From Desulfurispora thermophila DSM 16022 (lineage in GTDB: Bacteria > Bacillota > Desulfotomaculia > Desulfotomaculales > Desulfurisporaceae): 64,000 nucleotides of DNA. Below the pieces are notes generated by a model. It was not told the origin of the DNA. It made no database searches and saw only the letters and a list, made by a program, of their open reading frames with translations. Position numbers and translations under genes: made by a program. The number at the start of each line of letters is the position of its first letter. Positions within the stretch are counted from its first letter, which is position 1. Positions 7,734 to 16,887 of this stretch are shown here, piece by piece. Where the stretch lies: positions 186,001 to 250,000 of the forward strand of contig NZ_AQWN01000003.1 of the NCBI RefSeq assembly GCF_000376385.1. Direction: 5' to 3'.

Positions 7734-8975
7734 ATGGCATTGTTTGACTTTATGCTCACGCCGGAGCAACTCAAGCTGCGCGATGAGGTGCGCCAGTTTG
7801 TGAAGAGCGTGCCCCGCCAGCTGGTGCTGGACATGGATGAGGAAAAAATCCAGTTTCCCCGCAGCTTTATCGAGGAGGCCGGGGCGCGCAACCTGCTGGG
7901 CCTGCGCTTTCCCCGCGAGTACGGCGGCCGGGGCCTGGACTGGGCCAGCGAAGTGGTGGCCCTGGAAGAGGTGGGCGTGCTCAGCATGTCGCTCTCCTGT
8001 CTGTACTCCATGCCCAGCATTGTGGGCGAGGCCATCAACAAGTTCGGCACGCCAGCCCAGAAGGAGAAGTTCTTAAAGCCCACCCTGGCGGGCCGGCTGG
8101 CTTCCGCCGAGGGCCTCACCGAACCGCGGGGCGGTTCCGACTTCTTCGGCGCCACCACCGTGGCCGTGAAAAAAGGGGATAAGTACATTTTAAAAGGGCA
8201 GAAGCGCTTCATTGTGGGTGCCGAGGGAGCCGACTATTTCATGATTTACGCCAAAACCGACCCGGCCGCCCCCTCCCACAAATCGCTGTCCGCCTTTCTG
8301 GTGGAAAGAGGACCGGGCGTCAAGGTGGAATACATTTACGGTCTGATGGGCACCCGGGGCGGGGGAGCCGGCCGCCTGGTGCTGGACAACTGCGAAGTGC
8401 CGGCCGAAAACCTGCTGGGCCGGGAAAACGGTGCGGCAGAAATATTCTACCAGATGATGATCCCCGAGCGCATGACCAGCGCCGCCGGTTCCATCGGCAT
8501 GGCCCGGGCCGCCCTGGAGGTGGCCACCCGCTACACCACCCGCCGCAAAGCCTTTGGCCAGACCATCAACAAATTCCAGGCCGTCAGCTTCAAGATCGCC
8601 GAAAGCATCACCATGCTGGATGCCGCCCGGGCGCTGGTCTACGCGGCGGCGCGGGCCGTGGACGGCGGGGCGGATGCCGCCCTCTGCCGGCGCCTGGTTT
8701 CCGAGGCCAAAAAATGTGCCACCGAAACCGCCTGGGCCGTGGTCAACAATGCCATGCAGGTCATGGGCGGCATCGGCTACACCCGGGTTTACCCCATTGA
8801 GCGCCTGCTGCGGGACGCCCGGCTGGCCATGATCTGGACCGGCACCAGTGAGATCATGAACCTGATCATCCAGCACGAATATTACAAGGAGCTGGGTGCC
8901 CAGGTTGTCGACCGGCGGGATGTGGAGGAAGACGCTCCCGACGCCCACCGCCTGGAGGAAAAAGTGTACGAGTAA
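7734..8975 (+). CDS. acyl-CoA dehydrogenase (gene B)
   Basis: 413 residues. It has the same three-domain acyl-CoA dehydrogenase fold as the divergent neighbour: [18 protein letters not shown], the signature [36 protein letters not shown], the arginine-containing [17 protein letters not shown], and [33 protein letters not shown]. At the last position the family's catalytic-base region reads WTGTSE rather than IEGT. That shift is seen in several subfamilies whose base lies elsewhere, so substrate class is uncertain. The ATG at 7734 follows AGCGAGGTGC. It is monocistronic between its own promoter and a terminator. Electron acceptor (ETF) genes are not in the window. Confidence 0.88.
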   Translation: MALFDFMLTPEQLKLRDEVRQFVKSVPRQLVLDMDEEKIQFPRSFIEEAGARNLLGLRFPREYGGRGLDWASEVVALEEVGVLSMSLSCLYSMPSIVGEAINKFGTPAQKEKFLKPTLAGRLASAEGLTEPRGGSDFFGATTVAVKKGDKYILKGQKRFIVGAEGADYFMIYAKTDPAAPSHKSLSAFLVERGPGVKVEYIYGLMGTRGGGAGRLVLDNCEVPAENLLGRENGAAEIFYQMMIPERMTSAAGSIGMARAALEVATRYTTRRKAFGQTINKFQAVSFKIAESITMLDAARALVYAAARAVDGGADAALCRRLVSEAKKCATETAWAVVNNAMQVMGGIGYTRVYPIERLLRDARLAMIWTGTSEIMNLIIQHEYYKELGAQVVDRRDVEEDAPDAHRLEEKVYE

Positions 8976-8987
8976 ACTGCCAACCCA

Positions 8988-9019
8988 AAAGGCTGCTGGC
9001 GCAATTGTCAGCAGCCTTT
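8988..9019. terminator. bidirectional terminator between acyl-CoA dehydrogenase gene B and the multicopper operon
   Basis: 11-bp stem AAAGGCTGCTG (8988-8998)/CAGCAGCCTTT (9009-9019) between convergent genes, with T tracts on both sides of the symmetry. It serves both transcripts. Confidence 0.8.
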
Positions 9020-9023
9020 ATAT

Positions 9024-10010
9024 TTATTGAATACGCAGTCCGGTCATCATGCCGCCGGGAAATTGGTCGTTGTTTAGGAGATGTAAATACTCTCGATCGT
9101 AAATAAAATAATCGCCGCGAGCATCCGGTGTGATTAACACATCATATGTTTGTCCGGAGCTCAGAGTAATGCCTGTTTTCTGGTACGTGTTATCCTGGAC
9201 GGGTGTCTTGTAAGGGAAGCTGTCGCCAGCAATAATGCGACCGGTCAATCCGCCCCAATGAATGGTGTGGGTCTGGTAACCGGCGTTAACCAGCCTTAAT
9301 AACAGCCTTTGCCCGGCCTGGCAACTGACTGCTGAGCTGTAAGGCTGGCTGGAGTTATCGTCGCTGCGCAGAGTATCCGGGTAGGACCGCCCGTTCATCA
9401 ACCAGTAATCTGGTTTAAAAGTGAGCATATTGTAGTATTCTCCCGGAACTACCGCTTTGTGCATCTGGCTGTCTATTTCCTCCAGCGCCAGCACTTTTTC
9501 CACATCATAACGGGAACCTGTGCCGCTGCCATAGGCTGTGTGGTAATTGGGATGGCCGCTGGAGCTGTGTCCCACCGGCCGGACAATAATAATACCGTAA
9601 AGCCCCATCTGAATTTGTTTTTCGGGGTGGGTACCGCTTTCATACAGGAAAACCCCGGGTCTGGTTGCTCTAAAGCTATATTCCATCACCACATTGGTAC
9701 CGGGTTCCAGAAAATTTGTCAGCGAAATAATGAGCCCGTCTTCGTACTGGGGCCGGGCAGGACGGGTTGTACCAGAAGGCAGCCTTCTGACCATAACATT
9801 TTCCAGTCCCGGGAAAATGATCGAAGTGGGTTCGCTCAGGTTGTTCCTGAGCCTGATGCGCAGGGTGTCCCCCACAGTCGCTACTATCACAGGTCCCGGG
9901 AGCTGGGGAGGCCTGTTCGCTGCAGGCGCATAGCCCCAAAAGGGGACGTTTTGGCCGGGCAGGGATAGGGTTCCTGCCTTGGCCCATAAGTTTTTGATAA
10001 TCACAGCCAT
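9024..10010 (-). CDS. multicopper oxidase-like two-cupredoxin protein C (ligands mostly lost)
   Basis: 328 residues; last gene of the four-gene minus-strand operon. Two cupredoxin-like domains (about 1-145 and 195-328) are joined by the linker PDYWLMNGRSYPDTL, shared with the two upstream paralogs. Copper positions are degenerate. Where a paralog has HWHG this protein has SIIFPG (about 63-68), and where it has the HCH type-1 loop this protein has FLYESGTHPEKQIQMG (about 121-136). Domain 2 keeps only H248 and H251 in THTIHWGG, and the last strand reads YFIYDREYLHLL. It is probably not an oxidase alone and could be a structural or partner subunit. There is no signal peptide. The ATG at 10010 is preferred to a GTG nine bases earlier because GGGGTGG then sits at normal distance and the N-terminus aligns with the paralogs (MAVIIKNLWAK). 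Confidence 0.8.
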   Translation of the reverse strand: MAVIIKNLWAKAGTLSLPGQNVPFWGYAPAANRPPQLPGPVIVATVGDTLRIRLRNNLSEPTSIIFPGLENVMVRRLPSGTTRPARPQYEDGLIISLTNFLEPGTNVVMEYSFRATRPGVFLYESGTHPEKQIQMGLYGIIIVRPVGHSSSGHPNYHTAYGSGTGSRYDVEKVLALEEIDSQMHKAVVPGEYYNMLTFKPDYWLMNGRSYPDTLRSDDNSSQPYSSAVSCQAGQRLLLRLVNAGYQTHTIHWGGLTGRIIAGDSFPYKTPVQDNTYQKTGITLSSGQTYDVLITPDARGDYFIYDREYLHLLNNDQFPGGMMTGLRIQ

Positions 10011-10025
10011 GCTTTCCACCCCATG

Positions 10026-11180
10026 TTATTTTAACTCACCGACGGTGGGGCTAAGGGAGGGATATATGGCAATCATTGTCATCATGCCGCCCGGGAATTC
10101 GCCCCAATTGGTAATTTGCGGTTCTTCGTGCGAATGGAGCATAAAGTAGTACTCACCCATTTCATTGAACGAGGTGACACCTTTGGGGACATCTCCCTTT
10201 ACTCCCAGGTAGGGGCTGCCGCTCCACAAAGTCCACCCGGGTTCTCCTATGCCCATGTTGCGCAGATTGGGCAGAATTGTGGGGATGGGATTATCGGGTG
10301 TATAGCCCAGTCCTTCCCACTGATAAATCTGGTCGTAAGTCTGGCCTGCTCCCACCAGCACGGTAAAGCGCTTATAGGAGAGATCGGTACTGCCGTTGCG
10401 AAGCAAATAACCGTCCAGGCCGATAACCCGGGTGTGGTTGCCGTGGGGGTGCAGCGGGTGGTGCGCAATGCCGGCCCCGATGTAGCGGATTAAGACCCTT
10501 TCCCCTGGCTGGGCCATGATCATTGCCCCGTAGGGCTGGTGGGGCAGGTAGACAACATTATCCATGAGCATGGTGTCGGGCGCACAACGCCCGTTCAGCA
10601 TCCAGTAACGCGGCTTGTAATTTTTAAATGAGTATGGCTTCCCTTGTTCCACTGCCCTGTGCAGCTCGGGTTTGATCTCGCCTGTGATGAGCAGGTATTC
10701 CCGGTCAAACTCGGTACCGGTTTCGGCCCCGTAAGCAGTTTTGTACCGCCTGACAGCCGGGTTGTAATCGGCCGGCCGTACCACTATTCCTCCGTAAAGA
10801 CCCATGGGAACCTGCCGGGGCGGGTTGGTACCGCTTTCATAAAGAAAGGTTCCCGGCCGGGCGGGAGTAAAAGTGTAGGAAATCGTTTCTCCCGGCCGGG
10901 CGTAGTTTGTGAAGGAAACCAGCTTGTTATCAATATATTGTGGCTGAACCGGTTGACCAGCGGAGGTAATCCCGGGTTGTCCTGGGAAAAGCAGGGAGAC
11001 CGGTTCGGGCAGCGTGTTGGTCAGGTTGATGGTCACCGGCTCGCCCTGCCGCATAATCAGGTGGGGACCGGGTATTTGGGACGGCCCGTCAGCAGTGCTG
11101 GAAAAACCCCAGAAGTATATGCTGTTGCCATCCGGAGTGCTTAAATATCCATCCTTGGCCCACAAATTTATAACCTGCAT
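10026..11180 (-). CDS. multicopper oxidase-like two-cupredoxin protein B (ligands only in domain 2)
   Basis: 384 residues; third gene of the operon. Domain 1 (about 1-135) has no copper ligands: SLLFPGQ (62-68) replaces HWHG, and FLYESGTNPPRQVPMG (112-127) replaces the HCH loop. Domain 2 (about 190-375) is rich in them: HHPLHPHGNH at 240-249, of the HPxHLHGH type, and HSHEE at 349-353, before GEFPGGMMTM. In ordinary multicopper oxidases both halves are needed for the trinuclear site. A 40-residue loop between the two (about 290-335, with PDNPIPTILPNLRN) is longer than in the paralogs. No signal peptide. The ribosome site CAAGGAGCG precedes the ATG. Likely partner of the adjacent paralog that carries the missing domain 1 ligands; this is inference from motifs. 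Confidence 0.85.
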   Translation of the reverse strand: MQVINLWAKDGYLSTPDGNSIYFWGFSSTADGPSQIPGPHLIMRQGEPVTINLTNTLPEPVSLLFPGQPGITSAGQPVQPQYIDNKLVSFTNYARPGETISYTFTPARPGTFLYESGTNPPRQVPMGLYGGIVVRPADYNPAVRRYKTAYGAETGTEFDREYLLITGEIKPELHRAVEQGKPYSFKNYKPRYWMLNGRCAPDTMLMDNVVYLPHQPYGAMIMAQPGERVLIRYIGAGIAHHPLHPHGNHTRVIGLDGYLLRNGSTDLSYKRFTVLVGAGQTYDQIYQWEGLGYTPDNPIPTILPNLRNMGIGEPGWTLWSGSPYLGVKGDVPKGVTSFNEMGEYYFMLHSHEEPQITNWGEFPGGMMTMIAIYPSLSPTVGELK

Positions 11181-11203
11181 TGGTCTCGCTCCTTGAAAAT
11201 TAA

Positions 11204-12202
11204 CTACGGTGCCGGCAGAACCGTCACTTCGGTGACCATGCCCCCGAAAAACTTGCCGGCCACAGTATTCTTATGAAGATCGCGGTTGTACAGCGGATAT
11301 TTCCCCGCCCTGGGCGCACGGAAAATGGCGTCGGTAGTTTGCCCGGCTCCTATATACACAGTGCTTTTGTGGTAGCTGAGGTCTTCGTCATAGTAACCTC
11401 GCAGCAACTGGGCATCCTGCCCGATTATATGCAGCGGTATGCCCAGGATCTGGATGCTGTGCTGCTCATACCCCAGGTTAACAAAGCGGAGCAAGACCCG
11501 CTCCCCGGCATAGGCATGAATCAGAGAGCTGTAGGGCTGGTAGGGGAGGGAGGGGTCATCTGCCGGTTTTATTGTATCGGGGTAACTTCGCCCGTTGAGC
11601 AGCCAGTACCGCGGAGCGTATTCCGTCCAGTCAAATCCCTGCACATTGGCTACCAGGTAGTGAGGCCTGGCATCGAGCTCGGTGAGGAAGACTATGGCCT
11701 CCCGGTCAAACTGCGTGGAGATGTCGTTGTAGGCAAATTTTCTCTGCTGCTCTTTCTCCAGCTGGGGGCGGACAACCAGGGGACCCACCATGCCCATCTG
11801 GATGTGTTCCACTGGCTCAAAATGGCAGTGGTACATATAGGTGCCGGGGGCCAGGGGTTCATAGTAATAGGTAAAGTCCCTGCCTACGGGAACCGAAAGC
11901 GAGGCTTCGGGCACCCCGTCCCAAAGGGGAATCTGATTGGGAAAGCCGTGCCAGTGAATGGTGTGGGTATCGTCCAGATCCGGCCGTCCGGGCAACCCCA
12001 GGTTGGTTAAGGTAAGGTATATCTCATCCCCTTCATATACTTCCAGCAGAGGAGCCAACAAGTTGGCTTTACCTCTGTACATGAATACTGCCTCTTCCGG
12101 AACCCCGGTTATATCCACGAAGCCAAATATATAGTGGCTGGTACCGTCGGGCATGCGGATAAACCCATCTGTTGCGCCCAGCCGTTTTTTGACCACAGCC
12201 AT
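11204..12202 (-). CDS. multicopper oxidase-like two-cupredoxin protein A (type-1 copper site in domain 1)
   Basis: 332 residues; second gene of the operon, 29 bases after the large beta-helix gene. Domain 1 (about 1-145) holds the ligands THTIHWHG (H80, H83, H85) and YHCHFEPVEHIQMGM (H125, C126, H127, H133, M138). The Cys-His-Met set is a type-1 copper site and the extra His residues are type-2/3 ligands. This is the arrangement of two-domain enzymes with type-1 copper in the first domain, as in nitrite reductase. Domain 2 (about 195-332) lacks the HPxHLHG and HxH motifs and has only scattered His (H248, H258, H310). There is no signal peptide (MAVVKKRLGATDG), so secretion by Sec/Tat is not predicted; spore-coat deposition is possible. 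The ribosome site GGAAAGGAG is clear. Confidence 0.88.
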   Translation of the reverse strand: MAVVKKRLGATDGFIRMPDGTSHYIFGFVDITGVPEEAVFMYRGKANLLAPLLEVYEGDEIYLTLTNLGLPGRPDLDDTHTIHWHGFPNQIPLWDGVPEASLSVPVGRDFTYYYEPLAPGTYMYHCHFEPVEHIQMGMVGPLVVRPQLEKEQQRKFAYNDISTQFDREAIVFLTELDARPHYLVANVQGFDWTEYAPRYWLLNGRSYPDTIKPADDPSLPYQPYSSLIHAYAGERVLLRFVNLGYEQHSIQILGIPLHIIGQDAQLLRGYYDEDLSYHKSTVYIGAGQTTDAIFRAPRAGKYPLYNRDLHKNTVAGKFFGGMVTEVTVLPAP

Positions 12203-12231
12203 AGATATTCTCCTTTCCCCATATTCTCATA

Positions 12232-15200
12232 TTATGGTACAAGTACATGTTCGTATGCGCCAATGTCGTACCCGCTACCCCGGGGCCGTGCATTGCCGTC
12301 CATGTCTCTATCCGGGGCAGGGAAAACTTCACCATTTCTCACCACATGGTCGGTACCCCGGTCAATGGCCGGGGAGAGGGCCTGGAGGTGGTAGTCGCCG
12401 GCCAATTCCGGGCTAACGGTAACTATTTTTACGCTCTTGAAGTTAGGTTCCAGATTAAAGGCTACGGCGGTGACCTGCGTATTGTGCTCAGCAACAAAAA
12501 GCGGGTTTTCTCCCACCACGTTGTTGCTTCCACCGGCGTAGGTGCCCGACAGCAAGCAGTACTGGGGCTGTAGCACAGCATTGCTGCCGTATACCTCCAT
12601 GTCGATGACCCGGATGGGCAGCGGGTCTCCGGTAGCTCCAATGCCCGCAATGCCACCCCGGCCATTGTTCAGCGCCTGGTTGAAGAACCCCGCTCTGTTG
12701 TCCCAGAAAATATTGTTGAACAGGACCGGGTTGCTGAAGTTATCCGCGCCGGGGGGCAGTATGGCCAGAAAGGCTGCGCTGTGCAATTCGCTGGCCAACC
12801 CGGCCGCGTGGGGTTGCCCGTCACTGTCTTCCGCCGTTGCGGTAGTAATGTTTTTGGTTATGGTATTGTTGACAATGACTACCCGGGAAGCATCATCCAG
12901 GGCTATGCCGCCCCCCAGGTCGGTGGAGAGGTTGTTGGCTATGACGTTGTTGCTTATGGTGATCAGGTAATCCAGCGGCTGCAGCAGCCGGATGCCGCCT
13001 CCATCGTCGTTGGCCAGATTGCCTATGACCAGATTGCTGTCAACTTCCACTGTACCGGAGCCGGCGGTCAGCGCGGCCGGCGGGACGGGTTGTTCGCCGC
13101 CTACAAATATGCCGCCCCCTTCATCAAAGGAAGCGTTGAACAGAACTTTGTTATGCCGGATCTTTCCACCCGGGCTGTAACCAAAGTGGGATATGCCTCC
13201 TCCGTATTCCGCCGAGTAATTGCCGCAAATCTCGTTGTACTCGATGATATAGTCGTTTGCGCCGTTGAAAATGCCAATCCCACCGGCCAGGCTGATGCCG
13301 CCGTTGTTCAGGATTCTATTGTGGTGGATGTGTATGTGGTGGTTGTAGTTGTCTCCCACATAAGCTTTGCCGATGGTTATGCCTCCTCCGAAACCTCCGC
13401 CGTTGCTTTGAATGATGTTGTTGCTGATGATCAGGTACCGGCAGTGGGCATTGACATAAATGCCACCCGCTTCCTCACCCCGGGCGCCGGTTATTTTAAA
13501 ACCATCGATCTGGGGAGCAAAGGTGTTGCCGAAAGTTCCCGCTTTGGCCACAACGGTGAGCACCTGCCCCCGGGATATTTCCTTTACCTGATCCGGTTGC
13601 TGGGCCAGATTTTCCGGCCCGTCAAAATCAATTTGGGCCAGTTGTTCAAGCCACTGGTTGATATATGATTGAAAAAAACGCCCGTCAATCACCGAGCCTG
13701 CTACGGCCGTGCCATCAGGCCTGATACCACCCGGTCCCACGCCCTGCAGCTTGATGTTCTTGTATAGTATCGGGCTTTCGTAATAGGTGCCCGGCCCAAC
13801 CACAATGATGCTGCCGTCCGGTTCGTTATCTATGGCTGCCTGGATGCTGCTGTAATCTCCCGTGCCGTTCAGCCTTACCCGCTTGACGTTTGGCCAGTAC
13901 ACGCCGGGTTTGCGCAGGTGGAAAGTGATGCCGGTCGGGCTGGTCTCACCGGCGGTATTGGTAACCAGCAATTGCGCCGGTCCGGTGACGGGGAAGTTGT
14001 GGGGCACCAGGGCTGTGATTTCCTGGTCGCTCCAATTAACGATGGAGATAGGTTGGCCGTTTAGCTTCACCAGGCCCGGGGCGGAACCGAACCCTGTGCC
14101 CAGTATGCGTACCGTCCTCCTGGTGTCGTCTGCTTGCAGAACATTCACCTGCACTCTGTTGACCCTGAATATTTGCGGTACACCGCTGTTGAGGTGACAC
14201 TGGGGCGGTTGGGAAAACTGGGTGCCCGGAGTGCCCACAAAAGCAGTGATGGGGAACAGCGCCACGTCGGCGTACGTGGTCTTGCCCGGCCAGACATCGA
14301 AGACCATCTGCAGGGTCTGGTAATTGGGGTTATATAACAAGTTGGGCCGGTCCGGATCCCCGGGATCGTTCCCAATCACCCGGTACATAGCCGGTGCTAC
14401 CCCGGACGGCGTGGGCACGTTGCAAGTATAGGTGGAAGGCAGGAGGACCTCAAATATTCCGTTGATGTCCGAGTGGACAGTGGTGATCAGCCGGCCGGTA
14501 AAGTCCCGGATGCCCACGGGAGTATTGGGTATGCCTCTTTTTTCGCCGTAATATATAAAGTTGGGGTTGGTTTCTAAATTTACATCGTCCAGCAGAAAAC
14601 CCACAATGCGGCCGGGTATGGGTACGTCGGTAAAGAGGAAGAAATCGGTTGTTGCGTTCATCTCCGGGCCAACGGTTACCACTTTTTTTTGCATGTCCAG
14701 GTCGGGCGGGGGAGATGGAGGAGCATAGTACGGCGGGGGAGGCATGCGCGTAAGAGCCGGCCCGTTCATATTGGCGACAAAGACATCTCCCTGGCCGGTG
14801 TTAACCGAACCGTGCTGGTCGAGCACCTTGTAGCCCGCGGGTGGGATTACTTCCACTATATAAGTTCCCGGCGGCATTGGTATCTCCTGGGCTGACGGGT
14901 GTCCGTAATGCGGCTGGAAAATGGTTTTAAATGCGTAGCCGCCATCGAACGCGCCCGGTCTGATCTGGTTGGAAATATTGGGTACTTCCAGACAGGGCAC
15001 CGGAATGCCGTTGTGGTCGATGCAACCGGTTGGATGCTGCCAGCTGTCTGTGGTTGTAGTGTTCACCAGTTCGCCCTGGATCAACTTGCCGCTGACCGGG
15101 TCGTAGCGTGCGTTGTAAAGATTAATCGTTACATTGGGGATGCCGGGCTCATATTCTTCGGCAAAAGCGTAACGGGGGTCGGTTTCATTGCGCATGGTGG

Positions 15201-16836
15201 CATAATAGACAATGCCCGAGATGCCGCCATTTTCCCCGGGTTGGTAAGTTTTTTTCCCCCAATCGATGCGGTTGGTTTTGGCGGCCCAGGTTAGTTCGGC
15301 AAGGGTTATCGATTCAGGGTGGGTCTCCGGACAGCGCACGAACTGCCCCCTGTCATTCCGACAACCGCCGGGATAGTGTACGGGAATGTTGTCATCGGGA
15401 GTGGCTGTGGCCCCGGTGGCAGCAAAGCGCACAAAGTCCACTTCCGCCACTGCAAAGCGCTCCAGCTCAAAAACTTCCTCCAGCGCGTATTCCCCGCGCA
15501 TGTCGGAAACGGTGCTGTACTGTACGCTGCCGTCTTTAAAGCGGGTTTTTACCTCCACGTTGGGAATTCCTGCTTGCCCGGGCTGGCCGGTGCCGGTGCC
15601 CTCCGGGTCGTGGAATATTTTGCCTTTGATATAGCCAAACCACCGGGGAATGCCTATATCGCCCATGTCAATGGTGGCACCGGGTTGAACCTGAGCGGTC
15701 CGGAAAGAGATAATGTGGTCGAGAGGCTCATCCCAGATGGCCATTTGATAGATGCCCGGGGGTACATTGTTTATAATGAAGTTTCCGTCACTGTCGCCCC
15801 GGCCGGTGTAGACCTGCTGGTCGTTGGCTCCTATGTCACTCAGGGCTATCCAGGGTCTATCAACGGGGTCGCCCAGGGTCAGCGGCCGGAAAGGAGGGGT
15901 GAACTCAATGATGGTGCGGACCCGCCCTTTGATGGTGCCCGTTTCCCAGGGGATGGGAGGTCCGAAGTCCATGGGGCGGACGAAACCGATCCAGACCAGG
16001 GCGGCTTTAAAACCCTCCCGGGGACTGTAACCGTCGTTTCCTTCTTCAATCCAGGCGTCAATGATGTGCGTGCCCTCAATGGTTGTGGTTTGGATCCAGT
16101 CCGTGCCATCGGGAGGAATGGCCTGCACACCGTATTTGCCGGGAGGCAGGTTTTCTATCATTGCATCGCCATTGGCGTCGGTAAGTATTCTCCCGCCGGT
16201 GCCGGGGATGGGGATGGGCTGACCGCTGGGGTCCAGTACCAGGTTACCGGAAGCGTCCCGTTCGTATTTTGTCCCCAGGGGATTGCCAAAATAATCCACA
16301 GTCACTTGTCCCACGGTGTCTTCAATGATGATCAAGAAGCCTTCCAGCCCGCTCTCCAGCGGGAAATCGTCCTCACCATTGACCGGGTTGTTGTCGTGAA
16401 AAACGTGTACCCGGATTTGGGAGAGCGGTAGGGGATGGGGGTGCAATTCAATCTCGACTGTTACATCTGACCCCTCACTCACTGTTACCCAGTTGCCTCC
16501 CATTTTGTACCCGGGAGCAAGCACCGTCACCAGATAGTTCCCGGCCGGAACTACAACTACTGGTTGCGCTGTGGTGGATGACTCCCCTGTGGCCACCACG
16601 GGGCTGTGGCTGGCAGCGGGCTTTAGGGAAGGGAACAGGTTGGGGTTGCGCTGGTCTTCCGGCAGGTAAACTTGTGGATCGCCCACGTTGTTATCATTGA
16701 CAATGAATTTAAACTGTGGGATTTGCGTGCCTGTTTTAATATTGCGGGTGACCACAGTAAGGGTGGCGCCGGCTCTGAGCATGCCGGCAGAGCCTTTTTC
16801 TTGGACAGGCGAGTCCGTAGCAGGTTTATCTTTCAC
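12232..16836 (-). CDS. giant multi-domain protein: Ig-like/regulatory-like repeats, IPT/TIG domain and right-handed beta-helix
   Basis: 1534 residues from GTG 16836, chosen because AAGGAGG lies 6-12 bases before it; a TTG three bases earlier is also possible. Residues about 17-460 and 530-680 hold repeated carboxypeptidase-regulatory/CNA_B-like beta sandwiches (TDANGDAMIENLPPGKYGV, DSDGNFIINNVPPGIYQM, PPGTYIVEVIPPAGYKV). A Pro-rich linker follows (about 696-714, MPPPPYYAPPSPPP), then another such domain (740-806). An IPT/TIG domain lies at about 886-976 (VRILGTGFGSAPGLVKLNG). A parallel beta-helix occupies about 984-1480, with Asn/Gly-rich coils such as ISNNIIQSNGGGFGGGI. It ends in the SPAIDRG...DIGAYE motif common in beta-helix surface proteins. 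No signal peptide, LPXTG, SLH domain or membrane segment was seen. First gene of the operon with the three cupredoxin proteins; likely a scaffold. Function unproven. Confidence 0.85.
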   Translation of the reverse strand: MKDKPATDSPVQEKGSAGMLRAGATLTVVTRNIKTGTQIPQFKFIVNDNNVGDPQVYLPEDQRNPNLFPSLKPAASHSPVVATGESSTTAQPVVVVPAGNYLVTVLAPGYKMGGNWVTVSEGSDVTVEIELHPHPLPLSQIRVHVFHDNNPVNGEDDFPLESGLEGFLIIIEDTVGQVTVDYFGNPLGTKYERDASGNLVLDPSGQPIPIPGTGGRILTDANGDAMIENLPPGKYGVQAIPPDGTDWIQTTTIEGTHIIDAWIEEGNDGYSPREGFKAALVWIGFVRPMDFGPPIPWETGTIKGRVRTIIEFTPPFRPLTLGDPVDRPWIALSDIGANDQQVYTGRGDSDGNFIINNVPPGIYQMAIWDEPLDHIISFRTAQVQPGATIDMGDIGIPRWFGYIKGKIFHDPEGTGTGQPGQAGIPNVEVKTRFKDGSVQYSTVSDMRGEYALEEVFELERFAVAEVDFVRFAATGATATPDDNIPVHYPGGCRNDRGQFVRCPETHPESITLAELTWAAKTNRIDWGKKTYQPGENGGISGIVYYATMRNETDPRYAFAEEYEPGIPNVTINLYNARYDPVSGKLIQGELVNTTTTDSWQHPTGCIDHNGIPVPCLEVPNISNQIRPGAFDGGYAFKTIFQPHYGHPSAQEIPMPPGTYIVEVIPPAGYKVLDQHGSVNTGQGDVFVANMNGPALTRMPPPPYYAPPSPPPDLDMQKKVVTVGPEMNATTDFFLFTDVPIPGRIVGFLLDDVNLETNPNFIYYGEKRGIPNTPVGIRDFTGRLITTVHSDINGIFEVLLPSTYTCNVPTPSGVAPAMYRVIGNDPGDPDRPNLLYNPNYQTLQMVFDVWPGKTTYADVALFPITAFVGTPGTQFSQPPQCHLNSGVPQIFRVNRVQVNVLQADDTRRTVRILGTGFGSAPGLVKLNGQPISIVNWSDQEITALVPHNFPVTGPAQLLVTNTAGETSPTGITFHLRKPGVYWPNVKRVRLNGTGDYSSIQAAIDNEPDGSIIVVGPGTYYESPILYKNIKLQGVGPGGIRPDGTAVAGSVIDGRFFQSYINQWLEQLAQIDFDGPENLAQQPDQVKEISRGQVLTVVAKAGTFGNTFAPQIDGFKITGARGEEAGGIYVNAHCRYLIISNNIIQSNGGGFGGGITIGKAYVGDNYNHHIHIHHNRILNNGGISLAGGIGIFNGANDYIIEYNEICGNYSAEYGGGISHFGYSPGGKIRHNKVLFNASFDEGGGIFVGGEQPVPPAALTAGSGTVEVDSNLVIGNLANDDGGGIRLLQPLDYLITISNNVIANNLSTDLGGGIALDDASRVVIVNNTITKNITTATAEDSDGQPHAAGLASELHSAAFLAILPPGADNFSNPVLFNNIFWDNRAGFFNQALNNGRGGIAGIGATGDPLPIRVIDMEVYGSNAVLQPQYCLLSGTYAGGSNNVVGENPLFVAEHNTQVTAVAFNLEPNFKSVKIVTVSPELAGDYHLQALSPAIDRGTDHVVRNGEVFPAPDRDMDGNARPRGSGYDIGAYEHVLVP

Positions 16837-16887
16837 CAAATATTCCCTCCTTGCCAAAACCGGGGCAGGTAAAAGATTCTGTTGGCA

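Noticed and set aside
12232-16836. Giant protein as an S-layer or sortase-anchored wall protein
   Set aside because: No signal peptide, SLH domains, LPXTG motif or C-terminal membrane helix was found.
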